The translations under genes were made by a program, and so were the position numbers. A DNA stretch of 64,000 nucleotides. It comes from Burkholderia sp. BCC1644. GTDB lineage: Bacteria > Pseudomonadota > Gammaproteobacteria > Burkholderiales > Burkholderiaceae. The number at the start of each line of letters is the position of its first letter. Positions within the stretch are counted from its first letter, which is position 1. The notes under the pieces are model-generated. The model saw only the letters and a program-made list of their open reading frames with translations. It did not search any database and was not told the origin of the DNA. The stretch spans positions 186,001 to 250,000 of the forward strand of contig NZ_CADFEI010000006.1 in NCBI RefSeq assembly GCF_902833225.1, in the 5' to 3' direction. Shown one piece after another: positions 1 to 8,793 of this stretch.

Positions 1-1
1 C

Positions 2-997
2 GTAATCTGGGCCGCGATCATCGCGTTGGGGCTCTTCATGTACGTCGTGCTCGACGGCTTCGACCTCGGCATCGGCATCGTCTTTCCGTTCTTCCCGGAC
101 GAGAAGGAACGCGACCTGATGATGAACACGGTTGCCCCCGTGTGGGACGGCAACGAGACGTGGCTCGTGCTCGGCGGCGCCGGGCTGTTCGCGGTGTTCC
201 CGATCGTCTACTCGACCGTGCTGTCCGCGCTGTACCTGCCGCTGATCTTCATGCTGGTGTGCCTGATCTTCCGCGGCGTGTCGTTCGAGATCCGCGCGAA
301 GGCGCGGCGCACCAAGCAGCTGTGGGATCTCGCGTTCATCGGCGGCTCGGCCGGCGCGACGCTGTTCCAGGGGATCGCGCTCGGCGCGTTCCTGCAGGGC
401 ATCAACGTGAAGGACGGCGTGTTCGCCGGCGACGCGTTCGACTGGCTCACGCCGTTCAGCCTGCTGACCGGCCTCGGCCTGATCGTGACCTATGCGCTGC
501 TCGGCTGCTGCTGGCTCGTCGCGAAGACGGAAGGCGACCTGCAGCGCCGCCTGCATCGCGTCGTGTGGCCGCTGACGGTCGTGCTGCTCGGCTTCATCGC
601 GGTCGTCAGCCTGTGGACGCCGCTGCAGGATCCTGCCATCGCGCAGCGCTGGTTCGATTCGGGGCTGTTCTGGCGCCTGCTGCCGGTGCCGTTCCTGGTC
701 GCCGCGTGCGCGGTATGGATGCGCCGCGCAGTGCGTAACCGGCACGACATGACGCCGTTCGTGCTCGCGCTTGCGCTGGTGCTGCTCGGCTACGTCGGCC
801 TGCTCGTCACGCTGTTCCCGTATGCGATTCCTCAGACGATGACGATCTGGGAAGCGGCCGCGCCGCGTTCGAGCCAGACCTTCACGCTGGTCGGCGCAGC
901 GGTTATCCTCCCGATCATCATCGCCTACACGACGATGGGTTACTGGGTATTCCGAGGCAAGGTGCGCCATGAAGACCAGCATTACTACCACCACTGA
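2..997 (+). CDS. cydB: Cytochrome bd-type ubiquinol oxidase subunit II (CydB/CioB), 5' end outside window
   Basis: This is the second membrane subunit of a bd-type (cyanide-insensitive) quinol oxidase, which oxidises ubiquinol and reduces O2 in the inner membrane. The reading frame is open from the first bases of the window, so the true start lies upstream and only about 331 residues are seen. The family signatures VVLDGFDLGIG and WDGNETWLVLGGAGLFAVFP sit in the N-terminal part, followed by repeated hydrophobic helices. A subunit I gene (cydA) is expected just upstream. The last 29 bases overlap the DUF2474 gene, as in other cio/cyd operons. Confidence 0.95.
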   Translation, partial: VIWAAIIALGLFMYVVLDGFDLGIGIVFPFFPDEKERDLMMNTVAPVWDGNETWLVLGGAGLFAVFPIVYSTVLSALYLPLIFMLVCLIFRGVSFEIRAKARRTKQLWDLAFIGGSAGATLFQGIALGAFLQGINVKDGVFAGDAFDWLTPFSLLTGLGLIVTYALLGCCWLVAKTEGDLQRRLHRVVWPLTVVLLGFIAVVSLWTPLQDPAIAQRWFDSGLFWRLLPVPFLVAACAVWMRRAVRNRHDMTPFVLALALVLLGYVGLLVTLFPYAIPQTMTIWEAAAPRSSQTFTLVGAAVILPIIIAYTTMGYWVFRGKVRHEDQHYYHH

Positions 998-1148
998 TTC
1001 CGCCGATCGCCCGCCCGAGGCGCCACGGCCGCGCATGCGCGGCTGGATGTGGTTCGTCGTTCTGTGGGCGGGCGGCGTGATCGGCGCCGTCACGCTCGGC
1101 TATGCGTTCAAGATCTTCATGAACCTGACGCTGTTTGCAGTGAAATAA
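969..1148 (+). CDS. DUF2474 small membrane protein of the bd oxidase operon
   Basis: This 59-residue protein starts at an ATG inside the end of cydB (29-base overlap), so translation is probably coupled. The N-terminus is Thr/Pro/Arg-rich (MKTSITTTTDS...). One membrane helix follows from about residue 26 (WMWFVVLWAGGVIGAVTLGY) and a short tail ends in NLTLFAVK. DUF2474 proteins sit at the end of cydAB/cioAB operons and are thought to be small accessory subunits like CydX. The assignment rests on position, length and hydrophobic pattern; the accessory role is inferred. Confidence 0.85.
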   Translation: MKTSITTTTDSADRPPEAPRPRMRGWMWFVVLWAGGVIGAVTLGYAFKIFMNLTLFAVK

Positions 1149-1151
1149 CCG

Positions 1152-1194
1152 AAACGGTCGCCCCGGTCGAAAGACGATCCGGGCGGCCGTTTTC
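1152..1194 (+). terminator. Intrinsic terminator after the cyd operon
   Basis: An inverted repeat (AAACGGTCGCCCCGG against CCGGGCGGCCGTTT, one bulge and one G-T pair) closes a loop of about 12 bases and runs into TTTTCT. It begins 4 bases after the DUF2474 stop, so it ends the oxidase operon. Confidence 0.8.
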
Positions 1195-1221
1195 TCATTC
1201 ACGGCCGCGGCTTCGCACCGG

Positions 1222-1806
1222 TCACCGTTCGCACGACGTCGTACACATCGCCTTGTCCATTGCACTGAAGAAGGTCTGGTAGTAATCGGGCTCGACGACG
1301 GTCTTCATCCTCGAATCGCCGTTGCTGTCCCACACCGTTCGGTCGAAGCGCGCCCGCACGATCGCGTCGCGCGCCGACGTCACGCGGACCGAGACGACGG
1401 CCGCCACGCGCTCGTGATCCGGTTTCGCGGGCAAGCCGCCGATCTTCGCCTTCAGCGCGCCGCGCAGCAGTTGCCGCCACTTCGGAATCAGCGTGTCGCT
1501 GCGGCCGCCTTCGATCAGCCCCATATCGCGGTCGACCGTCACCGGCGCATAACCTTGCGCCCGCAGCACGGCCGCCACCGCGTCGAGCGCGCGCGCCTGC
1601 GTCGCGCCCGCATAGCGGCGATCGGTGATCATGCGCAGCGTCTGTTGCTCGTTGTCCGTCAGGTCGACTTCGGTCTGGCTGGAGCTGTAGCGCACCAGCG
1701 ATCCGCCGCTGCCGGTCTGGCGTTCGTTTTGCGGCTTCGCCGCGCACCCCGTCAGCATCGCGAGCAGCCCGGCGCAGGCGAGCGCCAGCGCGCCGCGGCC
1801 GCGCAT
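1222..1806 (-). CDS. Putative outer-membrane lipoprotein of unknown function
   Basis: The ATG chosen gives a 194-residue protein starting MRGRGALALACAGLLAMLTGC, a signal peptide with the lipobox LTGC and a Cys for lipidation. A longer frame upstream adds only Arg-rich sequence without signal character. The mature part has a segment RYSSSQTEVDLTDNEQQTL and a C-terminus ending in TTSCER. The pattern DRRYAGATQARALDAVAAVLRAQGY resembles small lipoproteins that sense or bind at the outer membrane, but I do not recognise a named family. It converges on the cyd terminator and is divergent from the LysR gene. Confidence 0.7.
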   Translation of the reverse strand: MRGRGALALACAGLLAMLTGCAAKPQNERQTGSGGSLVRYSSSQTEVDLTDNEQQTLRMITDRRYAGATQARALDAVAAVLRAQGYAPVTVDRDMGLIEGGRSDTLIPKWRQLLRGALKAKIGGLPAKPDHERVAAVVSVRVTSARDAIVRARFDRTVWDSNGDSRMKTVVEPDYYQTFFSAMDKAMCTTSCER

Positions 1807-2030
1807 CGATGGCAGCGATGACACCGGCGGCACCGCTGCCACGTGACGCGTCGCGCGCCGCGCCGCTCGCCGCTCGTGAAGACGGCGGCGAATTCCGGTT
1901 GATCGGCAATCGGGTGGCGCTATGATCGTCATCGCGGTTTTCTCCTGTCGGCGCCATCATAGGGACGCGCCGCAGCCGCCACAAACGACATTTTTTGACC
2001 CACTGTGTAGCTTTTCTTCGCGATCTCACG

Positions 2031-2936
2031 ATGCGCCGATTGCCGCCCCTGAACGCGCTGCGCAGCTTCGAAGCCGCCGGCCGCCTGCAGAGCCTCACCC
2101 TCGCTGCCGAGGAACTGAACGTGACCCAGAGCGCGATCGCGCAGCAGATCCGCGTGCTCGAATCGTTCTTCGGGCAGAAGCTGTTCGAACGCGACGGGCG
2201 TTCGCTGCGGCTCACGCCGCGCGCGCGGCATTACCTCGTCGACGTCGCGAGCTGTCTCGGCCGGCTCGCGCAGGCGACCGGGCAGATGTTCGAGCCTGTC
2301 GGCGGCCATTCGATCCGCATCAATGCATCCGTGTCATTCGCGCATGGATGGTTGCTGACGCAACTGGCCGTGTTCCAGGCCGCGCATCCCGACATCGACG
2401 TGCAGCTCGTCACGAGCGCCGACATGGAGCGCGACCAGCTCGACGAGACGTGCGACATCGTGATCCGCCGCTATACGCCGGAGCTGCGTCGCAAGGGTTT
2501 CGTGTCGCGCCCGCTGCTCGCGAATGTCGCGTTACCCGTGTGTGCGCCCGGCCATCCCGCTCTCGAACGGGTGCGCGTGCCGGCGGACCTGCGCGATGCG
2601 CCGCTGCTCCACTACGCGGGGTTGCCGCAGGCGTGGCAATACTGGTTCCACCAGGCCGGCACGGACGCCACCGAGACGCTGCGCGGGCCGTTCTATCGCG
2701 AGTTTTTCCTGTTGGTCCAGGCCGCCGCGAGCGGGCTCGGCGTATGCCTCGCGCCGCGCGCGGTGGTGCGCGACGATCTCGCCCGCGGCCGGCTCGTCGC
2801 GCTGTTTCCGGAAGTCCACCTGGAAGGGCCGCCGTTTCATTGCCTGTATCGCAACGACGACGATCCGGCGCTGCGCACGTTCATCGACTGGCTGTTCGCG
2901 CGGGCCGAGGCGCTGGATGGGCCGCCGCCGCAGTAA
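2031..2936 (+). CDS. LysR-type transcriptional regulator, GcvA-like
   Basis: The 301-residue protein starts MRRLPPLNALRSFEAAGRLQS, the usual opening of GcvA-type LysR regulators. The winged helix-turn-helix covers about residues 5-64 (AAEELNVTQSAIAQQIRVLE), followed by a substrate-binding domain of two Rossmann-like lobes. An upstream in-frame start adds 12 residues that do not fit the family. It lies alone, back to back with the lipoprotein gene at 1222-1806 with about 224 bases between starts. That gene or an unlinked operon may be its target; the inducer is unknown. Confidence 0.88.
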   Translation: MRRLPPLNALRSFEAAGRLQSLTLAAEELNVTQSAIAQQIRVLESFFGQKLFERDGRSLRLTPRARHYLVDVASCLGRLAQATGQMFEPVGGHSIRINASVSFAHGWLLTQLAVFQAAHPDIDVQLVTSADMERDQLDETCDIVIRRYTPELRRKGFVSRPLLANVALPVCAPGHPALERVRVPADLRDAPLLHYAGLPQAWQYWFHQAGTDATETLRGPFYREFFLLVQAAASGLGVCLAPRAVVRDDLARGRLVALFPEVHLEGPPFHCLYRNDDDPALRTFIDWLFARAEALDGPPPQ

Positions 2937-2969
2937 CCGGCGACGGGCAGTTGGGCGGTAACGCCTGCG

Positions 2970-3164
2970 TCACCGCCGCTCGCGCAACGCCGCGTCGATC
3001 TTGCGGTCGGTCTTGTACTGGCTCAGCGCATACACCGACCAGATCGCGGCCGGCAGCCAGCCGATGATCGTGAGTTGCAGGACCAGGCAGATGATCCCGG
3101 CGATCGGGCGGCCGATCGTGAAAAACTGGAACCACGGCAGCAGCAGGGCAAGCAGAAGGCGCAT
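2970..3164 (-). CDS. YqaE/Pmp3 family membrane peptide
   Basis: This 64-residue protein has two hydrophobic helices (MRLLLALLLPWFQFF and IAGIICLVLQLTIIGWLPAAIW) and the charged tail YKTDRKIDAALRERR, matching the PMP3/UPF0057 family linked to membrane potential and stress in other organisms. The ATG used is preceded by GAGAGGA at proper spacing; a TTG two codons upstream is less likely. It is a single-gene unit converging on the LysR gene. Confidence 0.85.
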   Translation of the reverse strand: MRLLLALLLPWFQFFTIGRPIAGIICLVLQLTIIGWLPAAIWSVYALSQYKTDRKIDAALRERR

Positions 3165-3262
3165 GAACAATCCTCTCGGTACGTCGTTGAACGGGTGATG
3201 CGCACCTAATATGGCGGGTTGCGCGCCTCATTTCAAGCCCGTGCCCGACGCGCGCGCCGGCG

Positions 3263-3718
3263 CTACGCCGAATCGGCCAGCCACTGCGCGACGCGCGCGA
3301 CGAGCGCGTCCGCGTCGTCGAAGCGCTCGACGCCCGCGACCTGTGGCGCACCGCAAATCGTGAATACCGGCTTGCCCCACTGCAACCCGAGCGCGATTTC
3401 GGACAGCGTGCCGAGCCCGCCGCCGACTGCGATCAGGCACAGCGACGCACGCGCGACCAGTGCATTGCGCGTGATGCCGAGTCCGGTCGGCAGTGCGACG
3501 CTCAGGTACGGATTCGCAAGCGTCGCATCGTCTTCGGGCAACAGCCCGATCGCGCAGCCGCCAGCCGCGTGCGCACCACGCGCGGCGGCCTCCATCACGC
3601 CCTGCTTGCCGCCGCCGACCAGCGCAACGCCCGTCGACGCCACCGCGTGCGCAATCCGTTCCGCGACCCGCATCTGCTCATCCGTCGCGTCGCGCGGGCC
3701 GATCAGGCCGACCGGCAT
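3263..3718 (-). CDS. SLOG-domain protein (TIGR00725 / LOG-like Rossmann fold)
   Basis: The protein begins MPVGLIGPRDATDEQMRVAE, as TIGR00725 proteins do, and carries the nucleotide-binding glycine motifs VGGGKQGVMEAAARGA and AVGGGLGTLSEIALGL typical of SLOG/LOG folds. Length (151 residues) fits the family. A longer in-frame TTG start at 3817 would overlap the upstream permease gene, but its extra residues lack similarity. It is the last gene in the ABC transporter direction and may be co-transcribed with it. The ligand is not known; catalytic lysine-decarboxylase activity should not be assumed. Confidence 0.78.
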   Translation of the reverse strand: MPVGLIGPRDATDEQMRVAERIAHAVASTGVALVGGGKQGVMEAAARGAHAAGGCAIGLLPEDDATLANPYLSVALPTGLGITRNALVARASLCLIAVGGGLGTLSEIALGLQWGKPVFTICGAPQVAGVERFDDADALVARVAQWLADSA

Positions 3719-3794
3719 CCGGTGCCGGCGTGCGCCGCGTTGCCGCTGCGCGAGTCGCGCGAGCGCGTCGCGCGCCGGCCCGGACCACGCGGAT

Positions 3795-4625
3795 TCAATG
3801 ACGTCGTTGGCGAACAAGACCTTCCCCCAGTGCCAGAACGCAGGTACAGATGGCCGTCAGCACGATCGACAGCACGGCCGCCTGCGAGAAATCGGTTTGC
3901 CCGTCCGACAGCTTCAGGTACATCAGCAGCGGCAGGATGTTGATCTGCGTGCCGGCCAGCGCAATCGCCGTGCCGTAGGTACCGAGCGCGATCGCGGTCA
4001 CGAGGCACCATGCGGACGCGACCGACGGCCACAGCTCGCGCCACGCAACGTCGAGCCAGGCACGCCACGGCCGCGCGCCGAGCGTCAGCGCCGCCTCGAG
4101 CGGCCGCCTGTCGAGATTCGCGAGCGCCGGGTAGATCATCAGCGCGACGCGCGGAATCAGGTAGTACGCATACGCGACCGCGAGCCCCGGCATCGTGTAG
4201 ATCGCGCCGCCGACCACGGTCGGATCGGCGCCCAGCGCAGCCAGCAGCGTGGTCACGAAGCCCGCGCGGCCGAATGCGAGGATGAAGCCGTACGCGATCA
4301 CCAGCCCGGAAAACGCCAGCGGCACGCCGAGCAGCGCGAGCGACCAGTGGCGGCGCGCCGGCGACTGCCCGGCCAGCGCGAAAGCGACCGGCACGCCCAC
4401 GCCGACCGACAGCGTGCCGGCGCCGATCGCCAGCATCAGCGAGCGCGCGATCGCATCGACGACGAGCGGATCGCGCCACACCGCCGCGAACGCACGACCG
4501 CCGTCCGCGCACGCCGCCTCGACCAGCGCGGCCAGCGGCAGCACGAAGCACACTGCGAGCAAGGCCGCGGCGGGCAGCGCGCCGAAGCGGCGCAGTACGC
4601 CGCGTTGCGTCAAGGAAGCCTGCAT
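3795..4625 (-). CDS. ABC transporter inner-membrane permease (second permease)
   Basis: The 276-residue protein starts MQASLTQRGVLRRFG and has about six membrane helices. The cytoplasmic loop EAALTLGARPWRAWLDVAWRE is the EAA motif that docks on the ATPase. It is the Binding-protein-dependent transport (CysTW/PotB-like) fold. It follows the binding-protein gene by 10 bases and forms the importer with the ATPase and the other permease. The substrate cannot be read from sequence. Confidence 0.88.
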   Translation of the reverse strand: MQASLTQRGVLRRFGALPAAALLAVCFVLPLAALVEAACADGGRAFAAVWRDPLVVDAIARSLMLAIGAGTLSVGVGVPVAFALAGQSPARRHWSLALLGVPLAFSGLVIAYGFILAFGRAGFVTTLLAALGADPTVVGGAIYTMPGLAVAYAYYLIPRVALMIYPALANLDRRPLEAALTLGARPWRAWLDVAWRELWPSVASAWCLVTAIALGTYGTAIALAGTQINILPLLMYLKLSDGQTDFSQAAVLSIVLTAICTCVLALGEGLVRQRRH

Positions 4626-4635
4626 CCCGCGCCCC

Positions 4636-5724
4636 TTACTGGCCGAGCGTGGCCTGCGACCAGAGCTGGTCGACCTCGGCCTTGCGCCCCGCTGCCTTGG
4701 CGACATCGAGCGGGCGCACCTGCGGCGCGTTCGGCAGCTTCGCCGCGACCTCCGGTGCGACCGGCGTGCCGGGCACCGCCGGGCGCACATAACCTTGCGC
4801 GAACAGCGCCTGCCCGACGTCGCTCATCACGAGGTTGAGCCAGAGCTGCGCGGCGGACGGGTTGGGGCCGTTCTTCACGAGGCTCATCGCATACGGCGCC
4901 GACACGCTGCCGTCCTGCGGAATCACGACGTCGGCCGCATCGCCCATGCCGTCCGCGTACTTCGCCTTGAGGCCGTCGTTCTCGTAGCCGATCAGGATCG
5001 GAATCTCGCCCTTCACGAACTTCGCGTACGGCGTCGTGCCCTCGACGCGCAGCACGTTGCCGGCCTGCTTCAGCTTGCCGAAAAAGTCCGCGCCCGGTTT
5101 CGGGTTGTCGACGCTGCCGCCGTTCGCATACGCGGCCGCGAACACCGCGACCTGGCCCTGCCCGGTCGAACGCGGATCGAGATAGACCACCGCGTTGCGA
5201 TACTCGGGCTTCAGCAGGTCGGACCAGCGCTGCGGCACGTTTTTGACGAGCTTCCGGTTGACGAGGAACGCGATGTTCAGCGAATGCACGGCGAACCAGC
5301 GGCCGTCGGTCGCGCGGAACACGCCCGGCAGCTTGTCGAAGTTGACCGGCCGGAACGGCGCGACGACGTCCTTGCCCGCGGCATCGAGCGCCGACGCCGC
5401 GAAGTAGTACGCGGTATCGGCCTGCGGACGGCGGCGCGACTTGTCGAGCGCAACGACGGTCGCGGCCGAGCCGATGTCGTTGTACGTGATCTCGACCTTC
5501 GGGTAGCGCTTGCGGAATTCGGCGAACAGCGCCTTCCAGTTCGCCCACTCGGGGCCGGTATCGAACGACACGACGAGCCCTTCGTCGGCCGCCTTCGCGT
5601 ACAGCGCGTCTTCGCCCGGATACAGCGGCGCGGCCTGCGCTGCCGCGCAAGAGAGCGCCGCGAGCGCGCACAGCGCCAGCACGCGGGCGCGCATGGCCTT
5701 CACAAGGGGGGAGCCTGCAAGCAT
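4636..5724 (-). CDS. Periplasmic solute-binding protein of the ABC importer
   Basis: The start MLAGSPLVKAMRARVLAL is preceded by AACGGAGATTCACG; the first 33 or so residues form a Sec signal peptide ending near AAAQAAPLY. The 362-residue protein resembles extracellular solute-binding family 1/6 proteins of the iron, polyamine or phosphonate type (VVSFDTGPEWANWKALFAEFRKRYP, then VYLDPRSTGQGQVAVFAAAY). It lies between the ATPase and the second permease. Substrate is uncertain: ferric ion, a polyamine or an organophosphonate are all possible for this architecture. Confidence 0.88.
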   Translation of the reverse strand: MLAGSPLVKAMRARVLALCALAALSCAAAQAAPLYPGEDALYAKAADEGLVVSFDTGPEWANWKALFAEFRKRYPKVEITYNDIGSAATVVALDKSRRRPQADTAYYFAASALDAAGKDVVAPFRPVNFDKLPGVFRATDGRWFAVHSLNIAFLVNRKLVKNVPQRWSDLLKPEYRNAVVYLDPRSTGQGQVAVFAAAYANGGSVDNPKPGADFFGKLKQAGNVLRVEGTTPYAKFVKGEIPILIGYENDGLKAKYADGMGDAADVVIPQDGSVSAPYAMSLVKNGPNPSAAQLWLNLVMSDVGQALFAQGYVRPAVPGTPVAPEVAAKLPNAPQVRPLDVAKAAGRKAEVDQLWSQATLGQ

Positions 5725-5750
5725 CGTGAATCTCCGTTGAACGAAAGAAA

Positions 5751-6794
5751 TCAGTGCGCGTCCGGCGATGCCGGCAGCACGAGCAGATGACGCGGGTCGA
5801 TCGCGATGCTGTGCGCGGCGGGCTCGCGCCCCTCGCACAGCAACACGTCGGCCGAGCCGTCCGGCATGAAGTCATAGCGCTGCGTCGCGCCGAAATAACG
5901 CACTTCCCCGCAACGGCCCTCGATGCGATTCGTGCCCTGCGCCGGCGGATCGGCCTGCACATGCTCGGGCCGCACCAGCACCGCGATTTCCTCGCCCGGT
6001 CGATGCGCTCCCGTGTCCGCGCGCAGCGTCGCGAAACGCACGTCGATTTCGCCGTGCGCGAGCACCCGCCCGCGCAGCAGCGTCGAATGCCCGACGAAAC
6101 GCGCGACCTGCGCGGTGGCCGGACGCTCGTACAGGTCGCGCGGCGTGCCGGCCTGGAGCACGCGACCGCCGTCGACGATCGCGACGCGGTCGGCCATGCT
6201 CAGCGCTTCGTCCTGGTCGTGCGTGACGAACAGCGTCGTCGCGCCGCACGCGCGCTGCAGCGCACGGATCTCGTCGCGCAGCTGATGGCGGATGCCCGCA
6301 TCGAGCGCCGCCAGCGGCTCGTCGAGCAGCAGCAGCTTCGGCTCGATCACGAGCGCCCGTGCAAGCGCGACGCGCTGCTGCTGGCCGCCGGACAGCATCG
6401 CGACGCCGCGCGTCGCATGGGCCGACAACCCGACCCGCTCGAGCATGTCGAGCGCGCGCCGGCGCCGCAGGTCGGCCGCCACGCCGCGCATCTTCAGCCC
6501 GTACGCGACGTTGTCGACGACCGACAGGTTCGGGAACAGCGCGTAGTGCTGGAACACCATCCCCACTTCGCGCCGCCACACGGGCACGCCGGCCACGTCG
6601 TCGCCGCCGATCGCGATGCGGCCGCGCCAGCCGTCGAGCAGCCCGGCCGCGAGCCTCAGCAGCGTGGATTTGCCGGACCCGCTGCGCCCCATCACCGCGA
6701 GCAGTTCACCCTGCGCGGCGGACAGCGTGACGTCGTCGACGCCATGACGGGCGCCCGGATACTGGAAGCTGACGTGTTCGAATTCGAGACTCAT
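5751..6794 (-). CDS. ABC transporter ATP-binding protein
   Basis: The 347-residue ATPase has Walker A GRSGSGKST (residues 36-44), the Q-loop near FQHYALFPNLSV, the signature LSGGQQQR (134-141) and Walker B LLLLDEP (154-160), followed by a C-terminal TOBE-like regulatory domain (residues about 240-347) as in PotA/FbpC/PhnT ATPases. It is 7 bases from the upstream permease and 26 from the binding protein, so the four genes are an operon. Confidence 0.93.
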   Translation of the reverse strand: MSLEFEHVSFQYPGARHGVDDVTLSAAQGELLAVMGRSGSGKSTLLRLAAGLLDGWRGRIAIGGDDVAGVPVWRREVGMVFQHYALFPNLSVVDNVAYGLKMRGVAADLRRRRALDMLERVGLSAHATRGVAMLSGGQQQRVALARALVIEPKLLLLDEPLAALDAGIRHQLRDEIRALQRACGATTLFVTHDQDEALSMADRVAIVDGGRVLQAGTPRDLYERPATAQVARFVGHSTLLRGRVLAHGEIDVRFATLRADTGAHRPGEEIAVLVRPEHVQADPPAQGTNRIEGRCGEVRYFGATQRYDFMPDGSADVLLCEGREPAAHSIAIDPRHLLVLPASPDAH

Positions 6795-6801
6795 GGATGA
6801 C

Positions 6802-7653
6802 TCACTTCAGACGTTGCACGGTGCCGACGGAGACGAGCGTCGCGAGCACGGCGAGCACGAGCAGCACGACGGTGGCCGCGCACGCCATCCCCGTCGCACC
6901 GTAGAACGCCTGCAGCAACACGATCGGATAATTCCGGTAGCGAAAGCCGGCGATCAGGTTCGAGATCTGGAATTCGCCGATCGACAGCGCGGCCACCATC
7001 ACGAGGCCGGAAAACAGGCTGTGCCGCAGGTTCGGCAGGACGATCGTGACGAACTGGCGCAGCGGCGTCGCGCCGAGCGTCGCCGCGCAGGCCTCGAGCC
7101 GCGCGAGGCCGAGGTGACGCAGGTCGCCGAGCAGCGTCTGCAGCAGATACGGCAACGTCAGCACCGCGTGCGCCGCGATCATCAGCGGCAACGTGCCGAG
7201 CCACGGCAGCGTGTCGCCGCTGAAGATCGCGATGTAGCCGAAGCCGAGTGTCAGCGCCGGCACGGCAACCGGCATCAGCATCACGACACGCGTCGCAAAC
7301 CCGCCGCCGGCCTGCGCGCGGTGGTGCAGCGCGTACGCGAGCGGCAGGCCGATCGCCGCGTTGAGCGCACAGCACGCCAGCGCGACGATGAAGCTCGTGC
7401 CGAACGCGCGGGTGAAGCTCCGGTTCGCGGCCAGATCGGCAAACCAGTGCCCGGTGACACCGGTGGGCAGCAACGTGTTCGTCCACGATTCGCCCACGGC
7501 GCCGATCAGCAGCAACACGATCGGCAGCAGCAGGTAGAGCGCGAACACCGCGAGCAGCGCCTGCAGCAACAGGCGGCCGACACGCGGATGCGCCGGTCTG
7601 TTACGACGAATCGGAACACCGTCGGCCAATGCCGGGGCGGTTGACGGATGCAT
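6802..7653 (-). CDS. ABC transporter inner-membrane permease (first permease)
   Basis: First gene of the importer operon. The ATG at MHPSTAPALADGVPIRR gives 283 residues with about six membrane helices and the EAA-type loop EACAATLGATPLRQFVTIVLPN. A start 12 codons upstream is possible but adds no family sequence. The promoter should lie in the 162-base gap shared with the divergent LysR gene, a standard setting for LysR control of an uptake operon. Confidence 0.88.
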   Translation of the reverse strand: MHPSTAPALADGVPIRRNRPAHPRVGRLLLQALLAVFALYLLLPIVLLLIGAVGESWTNTLLPTGVTGHWFADLAANRSFTRAFGTSFIVALACCALNAAIGLPLAYALHHRAQAGGGFATRVVMLMPVAVPALTLGFGYIAIFSGDTLPWLGTLPLMIAAHAVLTLPYLLQTLLGDLRHLGLARLEACAATLGATPLRQFVTIVLPNLRHSLFSGLVMVAALSIGEFQISNLIAGFRYRNYPIVLLQAFYGATGMACAATVVLLVLAVLATLVSVGTVQRLK

Positions 7654-7815
7654 GAACACACTCGCTGACGATCGGGGAAAACATCGCACAACGCCCGCCG
7701 GACGTGGTCCGCATGCGTTGTCGAAGCCGGCGCAGTGTGCGGTTTCGACATGGCATCGTCATGAAAAAAACGTAAAAAGCGCGCATCGATCTGTGCAAGG
7801 ACGGAACAGCCCGCC

Positions 7816-8712
7816 ATGAAGCACCTGTATCCGAACGTGGCGGAGCTGCACGCATTCGCCGCTTCCGCGAAGTACCTGAACTTCTCCTACGCGGCCCGCG
7901 AACTGGGCCTGACGCCGAGCGCGGTCAGCCGCCAGATTGCGAACCTCGAGGCACTGTTCGGCGTGAAGCTGTTCGTGCGCGAGGGGCGCGGCCTCGCGCT
8001 CACGCGGGCGGGCCAGGTGTATCACGCGCGCGTCGTCGGGCCGTTGCGCGAAATCGGCAACGCGTCGATCGAACTGCTGAGCGCACGCGAGAACAGCGAC
8101 CTGCTGACGATCGCGAGCGTGCCGACGTTCACGACCAAGTGGCTGCTGCCGCGGCTCACGCGCTTTCTCGCCACGGCGCCGGATGTCACGCTGAGTTTTC
8201 GCCGCCACCTCGCGCCCGGCGACGTGTTTCCGTTCGGGCTCGACGCGGCGATCCGCTACGGCGACGGGGGATGGGAAGGCGTGCGAAGCGACTATCTGGG
8301 CGGGCGGACGTTCGTGCCGGTCTGCTCGCGCGAATTCGCCGACCGGCATGTGCTGCACGCGCCCGCCGATGTCGTGGCCGCACCGCGCCTCGTGCACGAG
8401 CAGGCGGAGATCGCCTGGTCCGCATGGGCGGAGCGTCACCGCGCGTCGCAGATGAACGCGCTGGCCGGGCCGCGCTTCGAGCAGTATTCGGTGCTGATCC
8501 AGGCCGCGCAGGCCGGGCTCGGGATCGCCCTCGTGCCGCGCTTCCTGATTCTCGACAATCTCGCGGCCGGCACGCTGGTCGAGCCGTTCGACGCGCCGGT
8601 CGACGTGGACGCGCAGGGCCACTACCTCTGCTACGCGCCGGAGCGTCTCGACACGAGCGATGCGTTGAGGCGGTTCAGGGACTGGATGCTGGACGAATCG
8701 GCGCGCGCGTAG
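7816..8712 (+). CDS. LysR-type regulator divergent from the ABC importer
   Basis: The 298-residue protein has an N-terminal winged helix-turn-helix (FAASAKYLNFSYAARELGLTPSAVSRQIANLEALFG, residues about 13-47) and a C-terminal effector domain ending YAPERLDTSDALRRFRDWML. It is transcribed away from the importer genes from a shared intergenic region, so it most likely controls them and itself. The effector is probably the transported solute; this is inferred from layout only. Confidence 0.9.
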   Translation: MKHLYPNVAELHAFAASAKYLNFSYAARELGLTPSAVSRQIANLEALFGVKLFVREGRGLALTRAGQVYHARVVGPLREIGNASIELLSARENSDLLTIASVPTFTTKWLLPRLTRFLATAPDVTLSFRRHLAPGDVFPFGLDAAIRYGDGGWEGVRSDYLGGRTFVPVCSREFADRHVLHAPADVVAAPRLVHEQAEIAWSAWAERHRASQMNALAGPRFEQYSVLIQAAQAGLGIALVPRFLILDNLAAGTLVEPFDAPVDVDAQGHYLCYAPERLDTSDALRRFRDWMLDESARA

Positions 8713-8793
8713 GGCGGCAACGGCGCGCGCCGCCGCACGGCCGCGCGCGCCCTGCGCCGGACGCCGCCCGACGGCGGCATCCGGCACGCTGCG

